From contig SFEK01000096.1 of assembly GCA_004557285.1 (NCBI GenBank), positions 1 through 7,988 on the forward strand: 7,988 bases of DNA, in the 5' to 3' direction. Below are positions 1 to 6,122 of the stretch, in pieces (position 1 is the first letter of the stretch; each line of letters starts with the position of its first letter). The position numbers and the translations under genes are program-made. The notes under the pieces are model-generated. The model worked only from the letters and a program-made list of their open reading frames with translations. It had not been told where the DNA came from and did no database searches. This DNA is from Bacteroidales bacterium (GTDB lineage: Bacteria > Bacteroidota > Bacteroidia > Bacteroidales > Bacteroidaceae).

Positions 1-4
1 AACA

Positions 5-751
5 ATGATTAAAAAGGTTTTGATATCACAGCCCAGACCGAGCAGCGAGAAATCGCCCTACTTTGAAATGGAGAAAGACTATGGCTTAGAATTGGTATTC
101 CGCCCGTTCATCAAAGTGGAAGGACTCACCTCAAAAGAGTTCCGCCAGCAGAAAGTCAGCATCTTGAATTTCACAGCCGTGGTATTCACCTCGCGCCATG
201 CTATCGACAATTACTTCACGCTTGCCAAAGAAATGAGGATTGAGATTCCCGAGACCATGAAGTATTTCTGCGTTACGGAAACCATCGCTCTTTATATCCA
301 GAAATATGTGCAGTACCGCAAGCGTAAGGTATTCTTCGGCAAAACAGGAAAAATCGACGACCTGCTGCCTACCATGGTCAAACATAAGAACGAAAAATAC
401 CTGGTGCCCCTGAGCGACGTGCATGACGACAGCCTCAAGAACTTGTTTGACGCCAAAAAGCTCAACCACACCGAATGTGTGATGTACCGCACGGTGAGCA
501 ACGACTTTACTGAAGAAGAGGTCAAGACATTCGACTATGACATGTGCATATTCTTCAGTCCTTCGGGCATCAACGCCTTCAACAGCACATTCAAAGGCAG
601 CCTCAACGACAAAGTGGTGGTGGGCACCTTCGGGCCAACAACGGCCAAGGCGGCGCACGATGCAGGTCTGAAAGTGGCCTTCGAGGCACCCAGCAAGGAG
701 TATCCCTCGATGACAGCCGCACTCAAGGACTATCTTGAGAAAAACAAGTAA
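5..751 (+). CDS. hemD: uroporphyrinogen-III synthase family protein (HemD)
   Basis: A 248-residue protein of usual HemD length. The family closes and isomerises hydroxymethylbilane to uroporphyrinogen III in the cytosol, the branch point to heme, siroheme and cobalamin. Two alternating alpha/beta lobes are visible: an N-terminal strand with KVLISQPRP (4-11), VVFTSRHAIDNYF (59-71), then FFSPSGINAF (183-192) in the second lobe and a C-terminal GPTTAKAAHDAG stretch (210-221) followed by the typical EAPSKEYPSMTAAL tail (227-240). The family has low sequence conservation and few essential catalytic residues, so assignment rests on overall pattern. The ATG at 5 gives a natural N-terminus; only four bases lie upstream in the window, so the promoter or an upstream operon partner is not visible. 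It is the first visible gene of hemD-rnpA-yidD-tyrS. Many Bacteroidales lack the early heme pathway, so the in vivo role is less sure than the family. Confidence 0.87.
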   Translation: MIKKVLISQPRPSSEKSPYFEMEKDYGLELVFRPFIKVEGLTSKEFRQQKVSILNFTAVVFTSRHAIDNYFTLAKEMRIEIPETMKYFCVTETIALYIQKYVQYRKRKVFFGKTGKIDDLLPTMVKHKNEKYLVPLSDVHDDSLKNLFDAKKLNHTECVMYRTVSNDFTEEEVKTFDYDMCIFFSPSGINAFNSTFKGSLNDKVVVGTFGPTTAKAAHDAGLKVAFEAPSKEYPSMTAALKDYLEKNK

Positions 752-761
752 AAACAATGAT

Positions 762-1172
762 ATGCCTGAAACAGGCAAATACACATTCAGAAAAAACGAG
801 CGTCTCTGCAGCCTGAAGCTGACTGAAACGCTTTTCAACGGGGGTGGCAGCCATTCGATGGTGGCCTTCCCCATACGACTTGTATATACGGAGACAGCAC
901 CTCCCGACGGCAACGCACCCGTGAGCCTGCTCATCAGCGTGCCCAAAAAGAGGTTCAAGCACGCCGTGAAGCGCAACAGGGTGAAACGACAGCTGCGCGA
1001 AGCATTCAGACTGCACAAGGCATCGCTCTACCAGGCGCTTGAGCATAGTGGGAAACCTGGCGTGGTGATGGCCTTCATCTGGATAGGCGACAAACTTTGC
1101 GACTCAAGCACCGTGGAGCGACGGGTGGCCAACCTGCTGGAAAGACTGGCTGAAAAACTGAAGCAATCATGA
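762..1172 (+). CDS. rnpA: ribonuclease P protein component
   Basis: Small basic protein subunit of RNase P. It binds the catalytic RNA and the 5' leader of precursor tRNAs and helps mature tRNA 5' ends. The diagnostic RNR motif is present: KKRFKHAVKRNRVKRQLRE, residues 62-80 counted from the start chosen here, with Arg71-Asn72-Arg73 at its core. The N-terminal FRKNERLCSLK pattern (9-19) and the GVVMAFIWIG strand (100-109) also fit. I chose the ATG at 762, giving 136 residues, because the longer frame from a TTG at 735 would overlap the end of hemD and add nine residues unlike the family; 762 lies 10 bases after the hemD stop. The end overlaps the yidD start as ATGA, suggesting translational coupling. 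In many bacteria rnpA follows rpmH near the origin; here it follows hemD instead. Confidence 0.95.
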   Translation: MPETGKYTFRKNERLCSLKLTETLFNGGGSHSMVAFPIRLVYTETAPPDGNAPVSLLISVPKKRFKHAVKRNRVKRQLREAFRLHKASLYQALEHSGKPGVVMAFIWIGDKLCDSSTVERRVANLLERLAEKLKQS

Positions 1173-1444
1173 CCCACCATCACAACCGGCCTACAGGCAT
1201 TCTGAAGCGCACAGGTCATCTCCTGTCCAGAACCATGGTGTGGATATTGTGCCTGCCCATCCTGTTTTACCGCACATGCATCTCCCCCTTTACACCACCT
1301 TCATGCAGGTTTACCCCCACATGCTCTGCATACGCCTTGGAGGCCCTCAGAAAACATGGTGCCATCAAAGGACTCTGGCTGGCCGCAAAGCGCATACTGA
1401 GATGCAATCCATGGGGTGGAAGCGGCTACGACCCCGTGCCATAA
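1169..1444 (+). CDS. yidD: membrane protein insertion efficiency factor YidD
   Basis: A 91-residue protein of the YidD family, a small membrane-associated protein thought to assist YidC/Sec-dependent insertion of inner membrane proteins. The signature is complete: a hydrophobic, amphipathic N-terminal helix (about 23-38), then ISPFTPPSCRFTPTCSAYA (38-56) with Cys46 and Cys52, the EALRKHGAIKGLWLAAKRI helix (58-76), Cys79, and the terminal GYDPVP (86-91). The start at 1169 overlaps the rnpA stop as ATGA, which argues for it. An internal ATG at 1235 (Met23) would give a 69-residue product closer to the shortest family members; the first 22 residues are polar and basic and not typical of the core family. 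The rnpA-yidD pairing is conserved across bacteria, but neither rpmH nor yidC is present here. Confidence 0.95.
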   Translation: MTHHHNRPTGILKRTGHLLSRTMVWILCLPILFYRTCISPFTPPSCRFTPTCSAYALEALRKHGAIKGLWLAAKRILRCNPWGGSGYDPVP

Positions 1445-1481
1445 CACTACACCTTACCGACAATAAACAAACATACATACA

Positions 1482-2780
1482 ATGAACAAGAATTTTGTTG
1501 AAGAATTAAGATGGCGTGGCATGCTCAGCCAAATCATGCCCGGCACCGAAGAACTCCTGCAAAAAGAGCAGGTAACAGCATATCTGGGAACAGACCCGAC
1601 AGCAGACTCCCTGCATATCGGGCACCTTTGTGGAGTGATGATGCTCCGACACCTGCAACGTTGCGGACACAAACCGCTGGCATTGATTGGTGGAGCCACC
1701 GGCATGATTGGCGACCCCTCGGGCAAAAGCCTGGAACGCAACCTGCTCGACGAGGACACCCTGCGCCACAACCAGGAGTGCATCAAGCAGCAGTTGGCCA
1801 AATTCCTCGACTTTGAGAGCGATGCCCCCAACCGCGCAGAACTGGTGAACAACTACGATTGGATGAAGGACATGAGTTTCCTGCAGTTTGCACGCGAGGT
1901 GGGAAAACACATCACCGTCAACTACATGATGGCCAAGGACAGCGTGCAGCAACGACTCAACGGTGAAGCCCGCGACGGTCTCTCGTTTACCGAGTTCACC
2001 TACCAGCTGCTGCAGGGTTACGACTTCCTTTACCTCTATCAGCACAAGGGCTGCAAACTGCAGATGGGCGGCAACGACCAGTGGGGCAACATGACCACAG
2101 GCACCGAACTTATCCGCCGTACCCTGGGCAGCGAGACCGAAGCCTACGCCCTCACCTGCCCCCTCATCACCAAGGCCGACGGCAAGAAGTTCGGCAAGAC
2201 GGAGAGCGGAAACATCTGGCTCGACCCCAAGCGCACCTCACCCTACAAGTTCTACCAGTTCTGGCTGAACGTGAGCGACGACGACGCCGAACGCTACATC
2301 AAGATATTCACCAGTCTTGACAAGGAAACCATCGACACCCTCGTGGAGGAACACAAGCAAGACCCCGGCCGACGCGCCCTGCAACGCCGTCTGGCTGAAG
2401 AGGTGACCGTCATGGTTCACTCGCGCGAAGACTACGACATGGCCGTAGAGGCTTCGAACATCCTCTTTGGCAAATCCACCAAAGACAGTCTGCTGAAACT
2501 CGACGAGCAGACCCTGCTCGACATCTTTGAAGGTGTACCACAATTCGATATCGACAGCAGTCTGCTCGGACAGCCTGCCGTGGAACTCTTCACCACAGCA
2601 GCAGCCGTTTTCGCCAGCAAAGGCGAGATGCGCAAACTGGTGCAGGGTGGCGGCGTGTCGGTCAACAAGGAGAAACTGACGGCCTTCGACCGCCCCATCA
2701 CAGCCGACGACCTCATCGACGGCAAATATCTTCTGGTACAGCGTGGTAAAAAGAACTACTACCTGATTACCGTGAAATAA
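1482..2780 (+). CDS. tyrS: tyrosyl-tRNA synthetase
   Basis: Class I aminoacyl-tRNA synthetase that charges tRNA-Tyr with tyrosine in the cytosol; essential. The 432 residues match the usual bacterial TyrS length. The ATP-binding HIGH motif is intact at residues 45-48 (DSLHIGHLCG), as are YLGTDPTADSL just before it, the tyrosine/ATP pocket GGNDQWGN in the middle, and the second class I signature in its TyrS form KFGKT at 236-240. The C-terminus from about 369 is an S4-type RNA-binding domain (GGGVSVNKEK, then YLLVQRGKKNYYLI), which contacts the tRNA. The gap to yidD is 37 AT-rich bases without an evident promoter, terminator or T-box leader, so expression probably comes from the upstream operon. 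No Shine-Dalgarno sequence is visible, as is usual in Bacteroidetes. Confidence 0.98.
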   Translation: MNKNFVEELRWRGMLSQIMPGTEELLQKEQVTAYLGTDPTADSLHIGHLCGVMMLRHLQRCGHKPLALIGGATGMIGDPSGKSLERNLLDEDTLRHNQECIKQQLAKFLDFESDAPNRAELVNNYDWMKDMSFLQFAREVGKHITVNYMMAKDSVQQRLNGEARDGLSFTEFTYQLLQGYDFLYLYQHKGCKLQMGGNDQWGNMTTGTELIRRTLGSETEAYALTCPLITKADGKKFGKTESGNIWLDPKRTSPYKFYQFWLNVSDDDAERYIKIFTSLDKETIDTLVEEHKQDPGRRALQRRLAEEVTVMVHSREDYDMAVEASNILFGKSTKDSLLKLDEQTLLDIFEGVPQFDIDSSLLGQPAVELFTTAAAVFASKGEMRKLVQGGGVSVNKEKLTAFDRPITADDLIDGKYLLVQRGKKNYYLITVK

Positions 2781-2809
2781 GGTACGAAATCATATACTTT
2801 ATACAAAAA

Positions 2810-2858
2810 GGGTGCAAAAAATTTGGTAGTAGCGCAAAAAAACACTACCTTTGCACCC
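2810..2858. repeat. bipartite inverted repeat containing the tRNA-Gln promoter
   Basis: Outer arms GGGTGCAAA (2810-2818) and TTTGCACCC (2850-2858) are perfect 9-bp complements. Inner arms GGTAGT (2825-2830) and ACTACC (2844-2849) are perfect 6-bp complements. A six-base bulge AAATTT lies on the left side and a 13-base loop in the middle. The promoter -33 box starts in the bulge and the -7 box straddles the right arms. Read on the minus strand the structure is followed by TTTTT, as in a terminator; read on the plus strand it has no T-run. Whether it works as DNA, as RNA in read-through from tyrS, or not at all is unknown. Confidence 0.75.
2822..2853 (+). promoter_or_regulatory. promoter of the tRNA-Gln gene
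   Basis: The Bacteroidetes primary sigma factor consensus is TTTG, 19-21 bases, TAnnTTTG. Here TTTG occupies 2822-2825, followed by exactly 20 bases and TACCTTTG at 2846-2853, a perfect match to both boxes. Transcription would be expected to start around 2859-2860, a few bases before the mature tRNA 5' end at 2864. Confidence 0.85.
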
Positions 2859-2863
2859 GTGAT

Positions 2864-2934
2864 TGTCCAATGGTGTAATGGTAGCACAACAGGTTTTGGT
2901 TCTGTTTGTGGTGGTTCGAATCCGCCTTGGACAA
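2864..2934 (+). tRNA. tRNA-Gln (anticodon UUG)
   Basis: A full 71-base cloverleaf can be folded by hand. The acceptor stem pairs TGTCCAA (2864-2870) with TTGGACA (2927-2933), with discriminator A at 2934. The D stem is GTG/CAC (2873-2875 with 2885-2887) around the TAATGGTAG loop. The anticodon stem is ACAGG/TCTGT (2889-2893 with 2901-2905), and its loop places TTG at 2896-2898, reading CAA and CAG glutamine codons. The T stem is GGTGG/CCGCC with loop TTCGAAT (2915-2921). The U1-A72 first pair is typical of tRNA-Gln. The 3' CCA is not encoded (CAG follows), so it must be added by nucleotidyltransferase. The 5' end would be matured by RNase P, whose protein subunit is encoded upstream. Confidence 0.97.
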
Positions 2935-2939
2935 CAGCG

Positions 2940-2980
2940 AGACGGCTGATGGCACATGCCAGCAGCCGTCTTTCCTTTTT
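2940..2980 (+). terminator. intrinsic terminator of the tRNA-Gln gene
   Basis: Perfect 9-bp stem AGACGGCTG (2940-2948) with CAGCCGTCT (2963-2971), followed by a T-rich tail through 2980. The 14-base loop contains a further 4-bp pairing, GGCA (2951-2954) with TGCC (2957-2960). It lies five bases after the tRNA discriminator base, so the tRNA is a single-gene transcription unit. Confidence 0.9.
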
Positions 2981-2991
2981 GTGTGGGTTCC

Positions 2992-3117
2992 ATGAATGAG
3001 AACACACCTTTACCGTCGGCCCACACGGCATCTGTCACGCCCAGCCAAGGACAAGGAAACCTCGCCCGTGTGGATATAGCAAATAATGTTTATGTATTGC
3101 CGTTTTTTGCAAAATAA
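2992..3117 (+). other. doubtful 41-codon ORF in the tRNA-Gln to rnr gap
   Basis: An ATG at 2992 opens 41 codons to a TAA at 3115-3117, starting MNENTPLPSAHTASV and ending in a hydrophobic stretch, VYVLPFFAK. It starts just after the tRNA terminator, has no clear promoter, no recognised domain and no visible homologue by eye. An 8-bp inverted repeat, CCACACGG (3021-3028) with CCGTGTGG (3066-3073), lies within it. It may be chance, a small peptide, or a decayed gene end. Apart from this and the rnr promoter candidate I see nothing else in 2981-3181. Confidence 0.12.
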
Positions 3118-3152
3118 TCATAATGGCATATACAACCAATCAATATATTTCG

Positions 3153-3160
3153 TAACTTCG
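3153..3160 (+). promoter_or_regulatory. candidate -7 box for rnr-trhA
   Basis: TAACTTCG at 3153-3160 matches the Bacteroidetes -7 box TAnnTTTG in all fixed positions but one, and lies 21 bases upstream of the rnr ATG. No TTTG or TTG is found at 19-21 bases upstream, where an AT-rich sequence stands instead. A promoter is expected somewhere here because the tRNA terminator separates rnr from upstream transcription, but this exact site is tentative. Confidence 0.35.
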
Positions 3161-3181
3161 CAGTAGTAAAGACACAAGATT

Positions 3182-5377
3182 ATGGCTAAAGGAAAAAACT
3201 CAAAGAAAAGACTGTCCAAGAAGAAAATCGCCGAAATGCTGTTGCAGCTGTTCACGCAGCAGCCCGACAAGGTGCTTAGCTTCAAACAGATATTCAAGGC
3301 CCTGCGACTCGACACCCACCCCGCCAAGATGCTCGCCGTAGATACCATGGAAGACATGGCATGGGACGATGTGCTGAGCAGGGTAAGCGACAACTCCTAC
3401 CGACTCAACCTCAAAGGTCAGGTACAGGAAGGCAAATTCATCCGCAAGGCCAACGGCAAAAACAGTTTCATACCCGACGACAACGGCACTCCCGTGTTTG
3501 TGGCAGAGCGCAACTCGCTGTTCGCCCTCACCGGCGACCGTGTGCGGGTGAGCTTCATGGCACGCCGCCGCAACCACATCAAGGAAGCTATGGTGACCGA
3601 GATTCTTGAACGTGCCCACGACACCTTTGTGGGCAAGCTCAAAGTGGGCAAAGACCTGGCCTTCTGCGTGTCAGACGGCACCATCTTCATCCACGACATC
3701 ATCATACCCAAGAACAAGCTCAAAGGAGGGAAAAACGGCGACAAGGTGCTGGTGAAAATCACCCAATGGCCCACAACGGAGAACAAGAACATCATGGGCG
3801 AAATCGTCGATGTGCTTGGTCCTACAGGCAACAACGATGCCGAGATGCATGCCATCCTCGCCCAATATAGCCTGCCCTACAGATATCCGCAGAAGGTGGA
3901 AGAGGCCGCCAACAAGATTACGGGCGAAATCACCGAACAAGACTATAGGGAGAGGGAAGACCTCAGGAATGTCACTACATTCACCATCGACCCCAAGGAT
4001 GCCAAGGACTTTGATGATGCCCTGTCTGTAAGACCATTGGACAACGGTCTGTGGGAAGTGGGCGTGCATATCGCCGACGTGTCGCACTATGTGACCGAAG
4101 GCTCCGTCATCGACAAAGAAGCCATGAAACGGGCCACCAGCGTGTATCTTGTTGACCGCACCATCCCCATGCTGCCCGAGAGGCTCTGCAACTTCATCTG
4201 CTCGTTGCGCCCCGATGAGGAGAAACTGGCCTACAGCGTGATATTCGACATGGACAAAGAGGCAAACGTGAAGAAATGGAGACTGGTGCATACCGTCATC
4301 AAGAGCAACCGCCGCTTTGCCTATGAAGAAGTGCAGGAAATACTGGAGCGCAACGGCGTGAAAGAGGGAACAGGCGAACCAGCCCCGGCACCCGGCGCCG
4401 AAGGCTACCAGGGCGATTATGCTGCCGAACTGGTGGTGCTCGACCGTTTGGCCAAGGCGCTGCGCAAGGCCCGCTTCAACAACGGTGCCGTGAAGTTTGA
4501 CCGCGAGGAACTGCACTTCGACGTCGATGAAACCGGCAAGCCCACACGATGCTATTTCAAGAAGTCGAAGGACGCCAACAAACTGGTAGAGGAATTCATG
4601 CTGCTGGCCAACCGCACCGTGGCCGAAAGCGTAGGTCGTGTGCCCAAAGGCAAGAAGGCCAAGACCCTGCCCTATCGAATACATGACGTGCCCGACCCCA
4701 CCAAACTGGAAACGTTGAGAGAATTCATCGTGAAGTTCGGCTACAAACTGAAGACCAATGGCACCAAGGGTGAAACGGCACGAAGCCTCAACAAACTGAT
4801 GGACGACTGCAATGGCAAGCGCGAGCAAGACCTCATCGAGAAGGTGGCCCTACGCGCCATGATGAAGGCCAAATACAGCATCCACAACATCGGACACTAT
4901 GGTCTGGCATTTGATTACTACACCCACTTCACCAGTCCCATACGCCGCTACCCCGACACCATGGTACATCGTCTGCTCACCCGCTATCAGCAGGGTGGCC
5001 GCAGCGGCAACAAGGAGCATTACGAGGAACTGTGCCAGCACTCCAGCGACATGGAACAGATTGCACAGAATGCCGAGCGCGACAGCATCAAATACAAGAT
5101 GGTGGAATTCATGGCCGACAAGGTGGGCAACGAATATGATGCCCACATCAGCGGCATCACCTCCTATGGCATCTATTGCGAAATCGACGAGAACCATTGC
5201 GAGGGCATGGTGCCCATGCACGACCTCGACGACGACTACTATGATTTTGACGAGCGCAACTATTGCCTGGTGGGCAGAAGACGACGCCACAGATACCAGT
5301 TGGGCGACGCCATCAGGATCAAGGTGGCAAGAGCCAACGTGGAAAAGCGCCAGCTTGATTTCATCCTTGCCCCATAG
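3182..5377 (+). CDS. rnr: ribonuclease R
   Basis: A 3'-to-5' processive exoribonuclease of the RNB (RNase II/R) family, which degrades structured RNA and takes part in rRNA quality control and mRNA decay. Of 731 residues, about 10-75 form a winged-helix-like N-terminal domain, about 78-230 hold cold-shock (OB) domains, about 260-595 form the RNB catalytic domain, and 650-731 an S1 domain. The catalytic motif TIDPKDAKDFDDA (268-280) has the four expected metal-binding aspartates, Asp270, Asp276, Asp278 and Asp279. FTSPIRRYPD (583-592) and YLVDRTIPMLPERLCN are also classic. The N-terminal helix domain and S1 end favour RNase R over RNase II. The protein stops right at the S1 domain and lacks the long lysine-rich tail of the 813-residue E. 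coli enzyme, while the first 15 residues are strongly basic. trhA follows after 5 bases. Confidence 0.97.
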   Translation: MAKGKNSKKRLSKKKIAEMLLQLFTQQPDKVLSFKQIFKALRLDTHPAKMLAVDTMEDMAWDDVLSRVSDNSYRLNLKGQVQEGKFIRKANGKNSFIPDDNGTPVFVAERNSLFALTGDRVRVSFMARRRNHIKEAMVTEILERAHDTFVGKLKVGKDLAFCVSDGTIFIHDIIIPKNKLKGGKNGDKVLVKITQWPTTENKNIMGEIVDVLGPTGNNDAEMHAILAQYSLPYRYPQKVEEAANKITGEITEQDYREREDLRNVTTFTIDPKDAKDFDDALSVRPLDNGLWEVGVHIADVSHYVTEGSVIDKEAMKRATSVYLVDRTIPMLPERLCNFICSLRPDEEKLAYSVIFDMDKEANVKKWRLVHTVIKSNRRFAYEEVQEILERNGVKEGTGEPAPAPGAEGYQGDYAAELVVLDRLAKALRKARFNNGAVKFDREELHFDVDETGKPTRCYFKKSKDANKLVEEFMLLANRTVAESVGRVPKGKKAKTLPYRIHDVPDPTKLETLREFIVKFGYKLKTNGTKGETARSLNKLMDDCNGKREQDLIEKVALRAMMKAKYSIHNIGHYGLAFDYYTHFTSPIRRYPDTMVHRLLTRYQQGGRSGNKEHYEELCQHSSDMEQIAQNAERDSIKYKMVEFMADKVGNEYDAHISGITSYGIYCEIDENHCEGMVPMHDLDDDYYDFDERNYCLVGRRRRHRYQLGDAIRIKVARANVEKRQLDFILAP

Positions 5378-5382
5378 ACACG

Positions 5383-6024
5383 ATGATCAAATACACTCAT
5401 AAGGAAGAATTGTGGAACACTTGGTCGCATGCCGCAGGCATTCTGTTGGGCATAGCGACGGGTGTTCTTTTTTTATGGATATGGCACAGGATGGGCGACG
5501 GCCTGGGCAACCTTGGTTTGTCGTTGTACATTGCAGGGATGTTGGCATCATACATCTCTTCCACGGCCTACCATGCCACACCCTCACGCCACAGGCACAT
5601 CAAGGAGGTGCTGCGCAAGTGGGACCATGCCGCCATCTACTGGCACATTGCGGGCAGCTACTCGCCACTCACCCTCATCGCCATGCGTGATGCTGGCTAT
5701 TGGGGCTGGGGCCTGTTCATCTTTGTGTGGTCGTGTGCCATAGCGGGCACCATCATGAGTTTCCGACGGCTGAAGGAGCACAGCAACATCGAGACCGCCT
5801 GCTTTGTGGGCATGGGATTGAGCGTATTGGTGGCCTTCAAGCCGCTCATCGAATGTGTGAGTGCCGCCACGGTGGGTTGGATCATCGCCGAGGGTGTATT
5901 CTACATCACGGGGGCCGTGTTCTACAGTTTCAACAAGCGCTGCTACATGCACAGCGTCTTCCACTTCTTCGTCCTCGCCGGTTCGCTGTGCCACATCACC
6001 GCTGTGGCCTTGGTTATCATATAG
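5383..6024 (+). CDS. trhA: hemolysin III / PAQR family membrane protein (TrhA-like)
   Basis: A 213-residue integral membrane protein with about seven hydrophobic segments (roughly 17-35, 43-63, 80-100, 107-125, 140-155, 160-182, 193-213). Family signatures are present: EELWNTWSHAAG (8-19), SSTAYH (59-64), DHAAIYWHIAGSYSP (81-95) and the C-terminal HSVFHFFVLAGSLCH (190-204). By analogy with the metal site of PAQR receptors, His64, His190 and His194 are the likely zinc ligands, with Ser60 and Asp81 nearby. Members were first named hemolysin III; bacterial ones are now linked to membrane lipid or fluidity homeostasis, and a toxin role should not be assumed. The ATG at 5383 is 5 bases after the rnr stop, so it is probably cotranscribed with rnr. 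A strong hairpin follows. Confidence 0.93.
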   Translation: MIKYTHKEELWNTWSHAAGILLGIATGVLFLWIWHRMGDGLGNLGLSLYIAGMLASYISSTAYHATPSRHRHIKEVLRKWDHAAIYWHIAGSYSPLTLIAMRDAGYWGWGLFIFVWSCAIAGTIMSFRRLKEHSNIETACFVGMGLSVLVAFKPLIECVSAATVGWIIAEGVFYITGAVFYSFNKRCYMHSVFHFFVLAGSLCHITAVALVII

Positions 6025-6049
6025 GAAACGAAACAACCCACCTACACGC

Positions 6050-6089
6050 AAAATCCCCTGCACACCCAAATAGATGTGCAGGGGATTTT
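6050..6089. terminator. bidirectional terminator between trhA and cysS
   Basis: Perfect 15-bp inverted repeat, arms 6050-6064 and 6075-6089, with a 10-base loop (6065-6074). The core is GC-rich (CCCCTGCACA) and the outer ends are AAAA and TTTT, so each strand reads a GC-rich stem into a T-run. On the plus strand the T-run extends into CTTTTC. It lies between two convergent genes, 25 bases after the trhA stop and 33 bases beyond the cysS stop, so it can end both transcripts. Confidence 0.93.
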
Positions 6090-6122
6090 CTTTTCAGTAT
6101 TTCTGATTTAGGCGGAAATGCC

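Noticed and set aside
735..761. TTG start giving a nine-residue longer RnpA
   Set aside because: It would overlap hemD, uses a rare start, and adds residues not expected in the family; the ATG at 762 is a better start.
131..1018. 295-codon minus-strand open frame
   Set aside because: It is antisense to hemD and rnpA, both clearly real, and shows no family signature.
1445..1481. T-box or other tRNA-sensing leader before tyrS (and before cysS)
   Set aside because: The tyrS gap is only 37 bases and the cysS leader about 15 bases, far too short for a T-box fold.
2864..2934. tRNA-Gln as an integration site for a mobile element
   Set aside because: No repeat of the tRNA 3' end, integrase or foreign gene is seen downstream; a terminator and rnr follow.
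3671..4828. 385-codon open frame on the minus strand
   Set aside because: It lies wholly antisense to rnr, whose catalytic motifs are intact; the antisense product has no recognisable domain.
5383..6024. Hemolysin/virulence toxin reading of the hemolysin III family gene
   Set aside because: The sequence is that of a PAQR-type seven-helix membrane protein; the family name alone does not support a toxin function.
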